Source of the DNA: Streptomyces exfoliatus
GTDB lineage: Bacteria; Actinomycetota; Actinomycetes; Streptomycetales; Streptomycetaceae
Direction: 5' to 3'
Assembly (NCBI RefSeq): GCF_000725545.1
Contig: NZ_JNZP01000035.1
Span: 1 to 51,269 of the forward strand
DNA: 51,269 nt
A program made the position numbers and the translations under genes. This document shows positions 24,589 through 32,839 of this stretch, in pieces (within the stretch, counting starts at the first letter, position 1; each line of letters begins with the position of its first letter). The notes beneath the pieces were generated by a model. The model saw only the letters and a program-made list of their open reading frames with translations. It searched no databases and was not told the origin of the DNA.

Positions 24589-26757
24589 GTGCGTGTGCTT
24601 TCGTCGGTGGACCAGTCGTACGGCACGAGCGCCTTCGACCTTCCCGACCGCCTCTCCCCCAAGGCCGACCCGGCGCTGATCGCCGGTGACGAGCAGCACT
24701 TCGCGGCCATCGCGAAGAGCCTCGACGAGTCGATCGCGGAACTCTCCGAGCGGCTGGACGCGACGCGCAGGGCGCCCGGCGGCGCGGGCCGGGAGGCGAT
24801 GGACCGGGACGCGGAGATCCACCGGCTGACCGGCCGCCTGCGCACCCTGCGCCGCTTCGGCCTGGACCTGTGCCTCGGGCGCGTCGTCGGCGAGGACGGC
24901 AGCGAGCCCGTGTACGTCGGACGCCTCGGCCTCACCGACAGCACGGGGCACCGGCTCCTCGTCGACTGGCGCTCCCCCGCGGCCGAGCCGTTCTTCGCGG
25001 CCACCCACGCCCGCCCGATGGGGCTCGCCAGCCGCCGCAGGTACCGCTGGACCGCCGGCCGGATCAGCGACTACTGGGACGAGGTCTTCACCGCCGACGG
25101 CCTGGAGGAGCACGCGGCCCTCGACGACCAGTCCGCGTTCATCGCCAGCCTCGGCGGCAGCCGGTCACCGCGGATGCGCGATGTGCTCTCCACCATCCAG
25201 GCCGACCAGGACGCCGTCATCCGGGCGGGCTCGCGCGGCACGCTCGTCGTCGACGGCGGTCCCGGTACGGGGAAGACGGTCGTCGCGCTGCACCGCTCCG
25301 CGCACCTCCTCTACGCGGACCCGCGCCTCGGGCACCGCAGGGGCGGCGTGCTGTTCGTCGGCCCGCACCAGCCCTACCTGGCGTACGTCGCCGACGTCCT
25401 CCCCAGCCTCGGCGAGGAGGGCGTGCAGACCTGCACCGTGCGGGACCTCGTCGCGGAGGGCGCGAAGGCGGCCGTCGAGCGCGATCCGGAGGTGGCCCGC
25501 CTGAAGTCGTCCGCGGACATGGTGCGGGCGATCGAGGCGGCCGTCAGGTTCTACGAGGAGCCGCCGGCCCGGGGGATGACGGTCTCGACCGACTGGGCCG
25601 ACATCCGGCTGACCGCCGACGACTGGGCCGAGGCCTTCGAGGCGCCGGAGGCCGGTACCCCGCACAACGAGGCGCGGGAGCAGATCTGGGACGAGCTGGG
25701 CACGATCCTCCTTGCCAAGCTCGACGGTGAGGTCCCGGAGGAGCAGTTCCGCAGGGCGCTGCGGCAGGACGACGAGCTGGCCGGGGCCCTGCACGGCGCC
25801 TGGCCGCTCCTGGAGGCCGCCGACCTCGTCGGAGACCTCTGGTCGGTCCCCGCCTATCTGCGCAGGTGCGCTCCCTGGCTCGACCGCGAGGACGTCCACA
25901 GGCTCCAGCGCGCGGACGCCCAGGCCTGGACGGTGTCCGACCTGCCGCTCCTGGACGCGGCGCGGCAGCGGCTCGGCGACCCGGAGGCGGCGCGGCGCCT
26001 GCGCCGGCAGCGGGCCACGGTCGCCGCCGAACGCGCGCGCATGGCCGACGTCATCGACAACGTGCTCGCGGCGGACGACGACGGCGAGGGCGCGGTGACG
26101 ATGCTCCGCGGCCAGGACCTGAAGGACAGCCTGGTCGACGACGCCGCGCTGCCCGGCACCGAACCGGACCTGCTCGCCGGGCCGTTCGCGCACATCGTCG
26201 TGGACGAGGCGCAGGAACTGACGGACGCGGAATGGCAGATGCTGCTGCTGCGCTGCCCGTCCCGCAGCTTCACCGTCGTCGGGGACCGCGCCCAGGCCAG
26301 GAACGGATTCACGGAGTCGTGGGAGGAGCGGCTCGAACGCGTCGGACTCGACCGGATCACCGTGGCGTCGCTGAGCATCAACTACCGGACGCCGGAAGAG
26401 GTCATGGCGGAGGCCGAGCCGGCCATCAGGGCCGCACTCCCCGACGCCAACGTGCCGACGTCCGTCCGCGCCGCCGGCATCCCGGTCGTCCACGGATCCG
26501 TGACGGACCTCGACACGGTCCTCGACGACTGGCTCGCCGCCAACGCCGACGGGACCGCGTGCGTCATCGGCGCCCCCCGGTTCCGGCCCACGTCCCGCGT
26601 CCGGTCGCTGACCCCGTCGCTGTCGAAGGGCCTGGAGTTCGACCTCGTCGTCCTCGTCGACCCGGACGCCTTCGGCGAGGGGATCGAGGGAGCGGTCGAC
26701 CGCTATGTCGCGATGACCCGCGCGACCCGGCAGCTCGTCGTCCTCACCAGTTCCTGA
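24589..26757 (+). CDS. helR: HelR, RNA polymerase-recycling helicase-like ATPase
   Basis: A 722-residue superfamily 1 helicase-like protein of the HelD/HelR class. The N-terminal LSPKADPALIAGDEQHFAAI and coiled-coil segment (about 35-90) are typical of the arm that enters RNA polymerase. They are followed by VDWRSPAAEPFF, Walker A GGPGTGKT (from about residue 223) and Walker B VVDEAQELTDAEW (near 538), and the C-terminal TRATRQLVVL. Known HelR proteins dislodge rifamycins from RNA polymerase and give tolerance. The RAE directly upstream supports this identity. GTG 24589 has GGGAG nine bases before it. Confidence 0.93.
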   Translation: MRVLSSVDQSYGTSAFDLPDRLSPKADPALIAGDEQHFAAIAKSLDESIAELSERLDATRRAPGGAGREAMDRDAEIHRLTGRLRTLRRFGLDLCLGRVVGEDGSEPVYVGRLGLTDSTGHRLLVDWRSPAAEPFFAATHARPMGLASRRRYRWTAGRISDYWDEVFTADGLEEHAALDDQSAFIASLGGSRSPRMRDVLSTIQADQDAVIRAGSRGTLVVDGGPGTGKTVVALHRSAHLLYADPRLGHRRGGVLFVGPHQPYLAYVADVLPSLGEEGVQTCTVRDLVAEGAKAAVERDPEVARLKSSADMVRAIEAAVRFYEEPPARGMTVSTDWADIRLTADDWAEAFEAPEAGTPHNEAREQIWDELGTILLAKLDGEVPEEQFRRALRQDDELAGALHGAWPLLEAADLVGDLWSVPAYLRRCAPWLDREDVHRLQRADAQAWTVSDLPLLDAARQRLGDPEAARRLRRQRATVAAERARMADVIDNVLAADDDGEGAVTMLRGQDLKDSLVDDAALPGTEPDLLAGPFAHIVVDEAQELTDAEWQMLLLRCPSRSFTVVGDRAQARNGFTESWEERLERVGLDRITVASLSINYRTPEEVMAEAEPAIRAALPDANVPTSVRAAGIPVVHGSVTDLDTVLDDWLAANADGTACVIGAPRFRPTSRVRSLTPSLSKGLEFDLVVLVDPDAFGEGIEGAVDRYVAMTRATRQLVVLTSS

Positions 26758-26935
26758 TGAGTTCCCGACGCGGTCCCGACGAGCTCGTCACGGCGGGCTC
26801 GTCACGGGCGGGCTCGTCACGGCGGGCGGGCCCACGCCCGAAGGGGCGGCCGGGCCTGGCTCCGTGGGGCGAACCGGTGGGGTGCGTGGGCGCGCCACGG
26901 CCGATCCTGCGATGAGATGACGTATCGATGGGTTC

Positions 26936-27355
26936 ATGACTCACACATGCGAACCCACCACGGCATCCGTTCCCGGCGACCCGGGCGTTCCCTGTGGGGA
27001 GTGCCCCGAGGTCGCGTCGCTCGTCGCACCGTACCTGCGCATCATCCGTTCCGCGCTTCCCCCCGTGGAGGCGGAACGATTCTTCGTACGGGCCCTGGAC
27101 GCGCACGAGGAGGAACGGCGCCGGGACGGGGCGCTTCAGCTCGGGTTCAGCGCGTACCTCTGGGACGGTCTCGGTGACAGCTGGGGCAAGTCCCTGGCGC
27201 ACACCTCCGCCTGGGAGGCCATGCAGGCCATCCGCCACCTCGTCCGCAAGGCGCCCCGCGCCGACCTCGCCGCCTACCTGCGCCTCGGGCTCCGGCACGC
27301 CCGCGAACTCGGCACCGGCTCCCCCGGCCGGACTCCGGTGGCCGTGGGCGCCTGA
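26936..27355 (+). CDS. Uncharacterised 139-residue protein
   Basis: Not recognised. The protein is soluble and mostly helical in appearance. It has an early cysteine cluster (CEP, then CGECPEV around residues 20-26), a helical stretch VEAERFFVRALDAHEEERRRD and a C-terminal region AMQAIRHLVRKAPRADLAAYLRLGLRHARELG. Codon use is that of a real gene. It lies 178 bases after helR, facing the SRPBCC gene, whose stop is four bases away. The gap before it (26758-26935) holds imperfect GCTCGTCACGGCGGG repeats. Confidence 0.65.
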   Translation: MTHTCEPTTASVPGDPGVPCGECPEVASLVAPYLRIIRSALPPVEAERFFVRALDAHEEERRRDGALQLGFSAYLWDGLGDSWGKSLAHTSAWEAMQAIRHLVRKAPRADLAAYLRLGLRHARELGTGSPGRTPVAVGA

Positions 27356-27359
27356 CACC

Positions 27360-28103
27360 TCAGCGGCCGGGCCGCCCCGTCCAGGCGTCCGCGCCGGGGT
27401 CGGTGCCCTCGGCGCGGGACGCGAGCCGGTCGACGTAGTGCTGCCAGCCCTCGGCGTGTTCCTCACAGGCCTCCGTGGAAGGGAGGCCGCTGTGGATCAG
27501 CCGGAGGAGCGTGCCCTCCGGCTCGGCACGCAGGGTGATCTCGACCGTGCTGGAGCCGGGTGCCACGGGCGTCGGCCCCGACTCCCAGGTACCGGAGGCG
27601 GGTGCGGCGTCTGCGGGATCCGGCTCCCATCCCCAGCTGAAGACGATCCGTCCGGGCGGGTCGACGGTGATGAAACGGCCGGACGCGACGGCGGCGCCGG
27701 TGACCCGGGTGCGGTAGGAGCCGCCCGGCTCGAAGGAGAACGTGCCGTCGACGCCCATCCAGGACAGCCACTTCTCACGGTCGGAGAGCAGGCCGAAGAC
27801 CGTCTCGGGGCGGGCGGCGATGTGCCGTTCCAGGGTGACCGTGTCCATGGGCGTCGGGAGGACCGAGGAGACGGAAGGGGGCGGGGAGACGGAAGGGGGC
27901 GGGGACTCCGTTGAGGCCGGAGGGACCAGAGGGGTCGGGGGAACGGGTGGGACGGGAGGGATCAGAGGGGTTGCAGGGTCGGGAGTGATCACGGGGTCTT
28001 GAGTGGTCGGGGGGCCCTGAGGGGTCGAAGGGTCCGGAGTGATCGGGGGCTCCGGAGGGATCGAGGGGTCCGGAGGACTCAGGGGGTCTGGAGGGTTCGT
28101 CAT
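27360..28103 (-). CDS. SRPBCC/AHSA1-domain protein with proline-rich N-terminus
   Basis: The C-terminal 162 residues, from MDTVTLERHIAARPETVFGLL, form an AHSA1-type START-like domain (WLSWMGVDGTFSFEPGGSYR, GRFITVDPPGRIVFSWGW, GTLLRLIHSGLPS). The frame extends 85 residues upstream as a proline-rich arm of PDP/PPEPP/TP repeats, from an ATG at 28103 with GAGAAG before it. The ATG at 27848, which would give the bare domain, has no ribosome-binding site, so the longer form is annotated with caution. Its ligand is unknown. Confidence 0.72.
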   Translation of the reverse strand: MTNPPDPLSPPDPSIPPEPPITPDPSTPQGPPTTQDPVITPDPATPLIPPVPPVPPTPLVPPASTESPPPSVSPPPSVSSVLPTPMDTVTLERHIAARPETVFGLLSDREKWLSWMGVDGTFSFEPGGSYRTRVTGAAVASGRFITVDPPGRIVFSWGWEPDPADAAPASGTWESGPTPVAPGSSTVEITLRAEPEGTLLRLIHSGLPSTEACEEHAEGWQHYVDRLASRAEGTDPGADAWTGRPGR

Positions 28104-28321
28104 CAGGGCTTCTCGCTTCGCTCGCCCGGGGGACGGCCGCCCGGCGGCCCCCGCACATCCCGGTCCACGGCCCTGTCCGGAACCGCTCGGCCCCCTCCTT
28201 GCGCAGCGTAACCAGAGACGCGTCCGGCAGCACCTCGAGCCGCCGTGACCGCCGGTGGGCCCGTTCTCCGGACACGGAATGTCGAAACCTCGGGTGCAGG
28301 TCTGGACCCAAGGCTTGCCAG
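28104..28321. other. Divergent intergenic region, left part
   Basis: The gap between the SRPBCC protein and the GH35 gene is 302 bases (28104-28405). It must contain both promoters. Apart from the palindrome at 28322-28349 no clear element was recognised. Confidence 0.5.
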
Positions 28322-28349
28322 ACGCTCATGTTTACGTAAACATGAGCGT
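28322..28349. promoter_or_regulatory. LacI-type operator, perfect 28-bp palindrome
   Basis: A perfect palindrome with core ATGTTTACGTAAACAT (28328-28343), 56 bases before the GH35 start. Three close variants occur at 34511, 34611 and 37491, next to the two LacI genes and the sugar transporter. Confidence 0.88.
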
Positions 28350-28405
28350 ACGCGCGAGACGCAGCGACGCAGCGCACCGCACCCCAGTACAGGAGTCGCC
28401 CACCC

Positions 28406-30160
28406 ATGCCCGTTCTCCAGACAGACAAGGCCGGTTTCCTGCTCGACGGCCGACCCTTCCGGCTCCTGTCCGGCGGACTGCACTACTTCCGGGTCCACCC
28501 CGAACAGTGGGCCGACCGGCTGCGCAAGGCCCGCCTCATGGGCCTCAACACCGTCGAGACGTACGTCCCCTGGAACCTCCACCAGCCACGGCCCGACACC
28601 TTCCGCATGGACGGCGGCCTCGACCTGCCGCGCTTCCTCGACCTCGCCGCCGCCGAGGGCCTGCACGTGCTGCTGCGGCCCGGCCCGTACATCTGCGCCG
28701 AGTGGGAGGGCGGCGGCATCCCCTCCTGGCTGCTCGCCGAACCGGACATCCGGCTGCGCTCCCGCGACCCCCGGTTCCTCGCCGCCGTCGACGACTACCT
28801 CGACCGGCTCCTCACCCCGCTGCGGCCGTACCTCGCCTCGCGGGGCGGGCCCGTCATCGCCGTACAGGTGGAGAACGAGTACGGGGCGTACGGCGACGAC
28901 ACCGCGTACCTGGAGCACACCGCCGACTCCCTGCGCCGCCGCGGGGTCGACGTGCCCCTCTTCACCTGCGACCAGCCGGTGGACCTGGAGCGCGGCGCGC
29001 TGCCCGGCGTGCTCGCCACCGCCAACTTCGGCAGCCGTTCGGCCCACCACCTCGCCGCCCTGCGCGCCGCGCGCCCCGAGGGGCCGCTGATGACGACGGA
29101 GTTCTGGATCGGCTGGTTCGACCGCTGGGGCGCCCACCACGTGGTCCGCGACGCGGACCGGGCGGCCGAGGAGCTGGACGAACTCCTCGCCACCGGCGCC
29201 TCGGTGAACTTCTACATGTTCCACGGCGGCACCAACTTCGGCTTCACCAACGGCGCCAACGACAAGGGCACCTACCGCCCCACCGTCACCTCCTACGACT
29301 ACGACTCCCCGCTCGACGAGGCCGGCGACCCGACGGCGAAGTTCACCGCGTTCCGCGAGGTCATCGCGAAGTACGCCCCCGTCCCGAGCGAGCCCGTACC
29401 GGCGCCCGGCCCCAAACTCGCCCTGCCGGCCGTCGCGTTGACGGACAGCGCCGCACTGCTGACGCACGCGGCCGCGCTCGCCCCCACGACCGTTGAGTCG
29501 CGCCGCCCGCTCACGATGGAGGAGCTGGAGCAGGACTTCGGCTTCGTCCTCTACGAGACCGCGCTGCCCGTCAGGGGCCCCGCGCTCCTGGAGATCGAGC
29601 ACGTCCGCGACCGCGCCCAGGTCTTCGTCGACGGGCAGCCCGTGGGCGTGCTGGAGCGCGAGCAGCACGAGCACGCCCTGACGTTCACGGTGCCCCGGGC
29701 CGGCAGCGTCCTCACCGTCCTCGTCGAGAACCAGGGCCGGGTGAACTACGGCCAGGGCATCCACGACCGCAAGGGGCTGCCGGGCAAGGTCCTCCTGGAC
29801 GGCGTCGAGCTCGTGGGCTGGACGAACCGCCCGCTGCCGCTGCCAGGGCCGGAGGGCATACCCTTCGCGCCCACCACGGCGACGCCCGTCGGCCCGGCCT
29901 TCCACCGGGGCTTCTTCGAGGTCACCGAAACCGCCGACTCCTTCCTGCACCTCGACGGCTGGACCAAGGGCAACGCCTGGCTCAACGGCTTCCCGCTGGG
30001 CCGCTACTGGTCCCGGGGCCCGCAGCGCTCGCTGTACGTCCCGGCTCCGGTGCTGCGTCCCGGCCGGAACGAGCTGGTCGTCCTGGAGCTCCACGGCGCC
30101 CACCGGGCCCGTACGGTCGCGTTCCGCGAGACGCCGGACCTCGGCCCCACGGAGGAGTAG
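28406..30160 (+). CDS. GH35 beta-galactosidase
   Basis: A 584-residue glycoside hydrolase family 35 enzyme. It has the opening GGLHYFRVHPEQWADRL and NTVETYVPWNLHQP. The acid/base Glu is in VQVENEYG (E158), and the nucleophile Glu is in MTTEFWIGWFDRWG (E232). C-terminal jelly-roll domains follow (WTKGNAWLNGFPLGRYWSRGPQ). No signal peptide is seen, so it should act inside the cell on galacto-oligosaccharides delivered by the importer. AGGAG lies 10 bases before ATG 28406. The LacI-type palindrome upstream ties it to the galactanase locus. Confidence 0.94.
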   Translation: MPVLQTDKAGFLLDGRPFRLLSGGLHYFRVHPEQWADRLRKARLMGLNTVETYVPWNLHQPRPDTFRMDGGLDLPRFLDLAAAEGLHVLLRPGPYICAEWEGGGIPSWLLAEPDIRLRSRDPRFLAAVDDYLDRLLTPLRPYLASRGGPVIAVQVENEYGAYGDDTAYLEHTADSLRRRGVDVPLFTCDQPVDLERGALPGVLATANFGSRSAHHLAALRAARPEGPLMTTEFWIGWFDRWGAHHVVRDADRAAEELDELLATGASVNFYMFHGGTNFGFTNGANDKGTYRPTVTSYDYDSPLDEAGDPTAKFTAFREVIAKYAPVPSEPVPAPGPKLALPAVALTDSAALLTHAAALAPTTVESRRPLTMEELEQDFGFVLYETALPVRGPALLEIEHVRDRAQVFVDGQPVGVLEREQHEHALTFTVPRAGSVLTVLVENQGRVNYGQGIHDRKGLPGKVLLDGVELVGWTNRPLPLPGPEGIPFAPTTATPVGPAFHRGFFEVTETADSFLHLDGWTKGNAWLNGFPLGRYWSRGPQRSLYVPAPVLRPGRNELVVLELHGAHRARTVAFRETPDLGPTEE

Positions 30161-30181
30161 GACCTCCCGCGAGCAGCCGTA

Positions 30182-30226
30182 CGAAGGGGCCGGGCACCGA
30201 TACGACATCGGCGCCCGGCCCCTTCG
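30182..30226. terminator. Bidirectional hairpin between GH35 and GH30 genes
   Basis: CGAAGGGGCCGGGC (30182-30195) pairs perfectly with GCCCGGCCCCTTCG (30213-30226), with a further CCGAT/ATCGG inner stem in the loop. It lies between two convergent stops. Confidence 0.85.
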
Positions 30227-30243
30227 GGCGGTGCGGCGGTCCG

Positions 30244-32661
30244 TCAGCCCAGCCGCAGCTGCTGGTTCGCGCCGTCGTTGCAGGGGTACTGGCGCAGGGC
30301 CACCCCGTCGGCCGTGGAAGCTCCGGCCACGTCGAGGCACTTGGAGCTGTGGCGGGCGACCAGCGTGACATGGCCCGCGGCGGCCGTCCGCACCGCCCAC
30401 TCCTGGTTCCGGCCGCCGTTGCACGCGTACTGGAACACCTGGGCGCCGTCGGCGGCCGAAGAGCCGCTGACGTCCAGGCACTTGCCGCTGTGCCGGGCGA
30501 CGACGCTCACGTAGCCGGTCGCGGTGGGCCGGAGCGACCACTGCTGGTTCGCTCCGCCGTTGCACCCGTACTGCACGACGGACGAGCCGTCCGCGGTCGA
30601 AGCGCCCGACACGTCAAGGCACTTGGAGCTGTGCCGGAACACCGGGGTCTGCCAGGGGGCGGTCACGGCCGTACGGAACGTCCAGGACTGGTTGGTACCG
30701 GTGGTCGGCCGGTAGACGCCCGCCTCGGCCCCGTCGTGCGTCGCCGCGCCGAAGACGTCCAGGAGGAGTCCCGAGGCGCTGTTGACGAGGGTGGCGTGGC
30801 CGTCGCCCGTGGTCGAGAGCATCCACTGCTGCTCGGTGCCGGTTCCGGGGGCCGCGAAGCCCAGCGCGCCGGCGGAGACGGCGAGCGCCCTGCCCGTCCT
30901 GGCGTTGGTCACCCGGTACGCGGCCGTGCTGCTCCAGTCGTCCGCCGCGAACTTGGTGAACGTCCACTGCTGTGCGGTGTCCGCCGGGTTCGACGTGCGC
31001 TGCACCGGCAGGTCCGTACCCGCGACGGTGCTGACGGCGAGGGCCATCCCGCTGTGGTCGTTGAGGATCTGCCGGGCCGCGCCGACGGGCGCACCGGTGG
31101 CGGCGGCGTTCACTCCCGTGACGCCGGGGAGGACGAAGGTGGTGACGGAGCCCGCGCCGGCGGTGGTCCTCAGCGTCCGCCCCGCCGTGGTGAGGTCCGT
31201 GCCGCGCTGGACGTTCCGGGTGGCGTCGGTGGTGTACCGCTCGACGGTTCCGCCGACGGTCCGGAAGCCGTCGAGGTCGAGCGTGAGCTCGCGTGCGGTG
31301 CCACCGCGGTTGGTGTGGACGAGGACGAGTCCCTGGCCGCCGGGGCGGACCGCGGCGAGCGTGTCGGGGTCGTCGGTGGTGACGACCCGCGCGCCGGGCC
31401 GGACGAAGCGGCTGTACTGCGCCATCGCCCAGTACTTCTTGTTCTTGCGCAGCGGCTCGGTCGCGGCGTCGGTGGGGGTGAAGTCGGTCTGGATCAGCCC
31501 CCAGTTGGAGTTCTCGCGGTCCGGGGTCATGTTCTCGTAGTCCTCGACGGCCTGCCACAGGACCCAGGCGCTCGGCTCCAGCTCCCTGATGTCGTCGTTG
31601 ATCCGGCGGGTCAGGTCGAGCGCGGGGCTCATGTCGGTGAAGCTCTGGCCGACGCTGCCGCCGAGGTCCACCTCGGACATCCACAGCGGGGTCCGCTCGC
31701 CCTTGGCGATGTCCCGGACCCCCGTGCGGCCGTTCGTCCCGTACGTGTGGGTGTTGACGCGTCCGACGGCGTCGCGGACGGCCGGGGCGTACTGCTCCCA
31801 GTTCGCCCGCGCCAGCGCCGGGTTGGTCTCGTCCATGGCGGCGATCGGGGTGGCGACGCCCCGGGCGTCGAGGGCCGCGCGCAGCGTCGTGATCATGCGG
31901 GCCTGTGAGGCGGGATCCCAGTGGGAGCCCTCCTGCCGGCCGCCCGCCTTCCAGTAGTTCGTGTTCGGCTCGTTCACCGGGGAGACGGAGTCGAAGGTGA
32001 CGCCCGAGCCCTGCTCGGCGCGGCGGAGCGAGCCGGCCAGGTAGGCGGCGAACCGCTCGTACTGGTCGGAGCGGAGGTTGTCCTGCCAGGGATCCGTGGC
32101 GCCCGACACCAGCCCGCTGCGGGTCATGAAGTACGGCGCCGAGTTGGAGAACGCCTCGAAGGTGTCGGCGCCCCGGGCCTTGGCTGCGGAGAGCCACCAA
32201 CGCTGATTGGCGTCGGCCTGGGCGTTCCAGTGGGCCGGGTTCTCCGGGTCCCACCAGTCGGGGGACTCGGCTCCCGGCCGGTTCCAGTAGCCGGGCACGG
32301 CGCCCCCGGCCCGCATGTAGGGGGTGGCCTCGGGGCTGTCGCCGCCGCCGATGTTGTAGCGGGCGACGGTGAAGCCGAGGCCGTCGGCGCCGTAGAGGGC
32401 GTCGGCGAGGGCGTTGCGCTGCGCGTCGGGCCAGCCGCCGGTGACGTTGGCGAACCAGGCGAGGGCAGTGCCCCAGCCCTCGAAGGCCGGCTGCTGGTAG
32501 CCGGGGTCGGGGCGGACGGTCAGCGCCTGCCCGGCGCTTTCGGCGGCCACGGAGGTCACGGGCGTGAGGCCGGTCGCGAGGAGCGCGGCCACGGCGGCGG
32601 CGCCCAGGACGGCACCGCTCCTGCGTACGCGCGTGGGGGGTCGTTCACGGGTGGGACGCAA
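30244..32661 (-). CDS. Secreted GH30 endo-beta-1,6-galactanase with ricin-type lectin modules
   Basis: An 805-residue exported glycosidase. The signal peptide spans about residues 11-40 (RVRRSGAVLGAAAVAALLAT). The GH30 barrel begins FEGWGTALAWFANVTGGW, with acid/base E231 in SPVNEPNTNYWK and nucleophile E330 in WMSEVDLGG, and ends with a beta-sandwich (LVLVHTNRGGTARELTLDL). Two beta-trefoil lectin modules follow; the last has three QxW-type repeats (KCLDVSG...NQQWSL, NQEWAV, NQQLRL). Relatives cut the beta-1,6-galactan side chains of arabinogalactan. The start is TTG 32661 with GGAGA seven bases before it; the frame is open further but reads through a hexamer array. Confidence 0.88.
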   Translation of the reverse strand: MRPTRERPPTRVRRSGAVLGAAAVAALLATGLTPVTSVAAESAGQALTVRPDPGYQQPAFEGWGTALAWFANVTGGWPDAQRNALADALYGADGLGFTVARYNIGGGDSPEATPYMRAGGAVPGYWNRPGAESPDWWDPENPAHWNAQADANQRWWLSAAKARGADTFEAFSNSAPYFMTRSGLVSGATDPWQDNLRSDQYERFAAYLAGSLRRAEQGSGVTFDSVSPVNEPNTNYWKAGGRQEGSHWDPASQARMITTLRAALDARGVATPIAAMDETNPALARANWEQYAPAVRDAVGRVNTHTYGTNGRTGVRDIAKGERTPLWMSEVDLGGSVGQSFTDMSPALDLTRRINDDIRELEPSAWVLWQAVEDYENMTPDRENSNWGLIQTDFTPTDAATEPLRKNKKYWAMAQYSRFVRPGARVVTTDDPDTLAAVRPGGQGLVLVHTNRGGTARELTLDLDGFRTVGGTVERYTTDATRNVQRGTDLTTAGRTLRTTAGAGSVTTFVLPGVTGVNAAATGAPVGAARQILNDHSGMALAVSTVAGTDLPVQRTSNPADTAQQWTFTKFAADDWSSTAAYRVTNARTGRALAVSAGALGFAAPGTGTEQQWMLSTTGDGHATLVNSASGLLLDVFGAATHDGAEAGVYRPTTGTNQSWTFRTAVTAPWQTPVFRHSSKCLDVSGASTADGSSVVQYGCNGGANQQWSLRPTATGYVSVVARHSGKCLDVSGSSAADGAQVFQYACNGGRNQEWAVRTAAAGHVTLVARHSSKCLDVAGASTADGVALRQYPCNDGANQQLRLG

Positions 32662-32739
32662 GGTGGATCTCCATGAGTCGGCCGCGGGGCGGGCAGGCCC
32701 CGACGAGGGGGGTGGGGCCCGCCCGGTGCGGTGGGGCTT

Positions 32740-32833
32740 GGGGTTGGGGTTGGGGTTGGGGTTGGGGTTGCGGCTGCGGCTGCGGCTGCGGCTGCGGCTG
32801 CGGCTGCGGCTGCGGCTGCGGCTGCGGCTGCGG
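32740..32833. repeat. Hexamer array: five GGGGTT then ten GCGGCT
   Basis: Perfect GGGGTT units run from 32740 to 32769, followed without a gap by ten perfect GCGGCT units (32770-32829) and a final GCGG. The array fills most of the 178-base space between the GH43 stop and the GH30 start and would be transcribed in the leader of GH30. The GGGGTT part can form a G-quadruplex. Confidence 0.97.
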
Positions 32834-32839
32834 ACGGTG

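Noticed and set aside
32740..32833. Possible chromosome-end telomere
   Set aside because: The GGGGTT units resemble ciliate telomeres, but Streptomyces ends are made of palindromes with terminal protein; the array is internal and flanked by genes.
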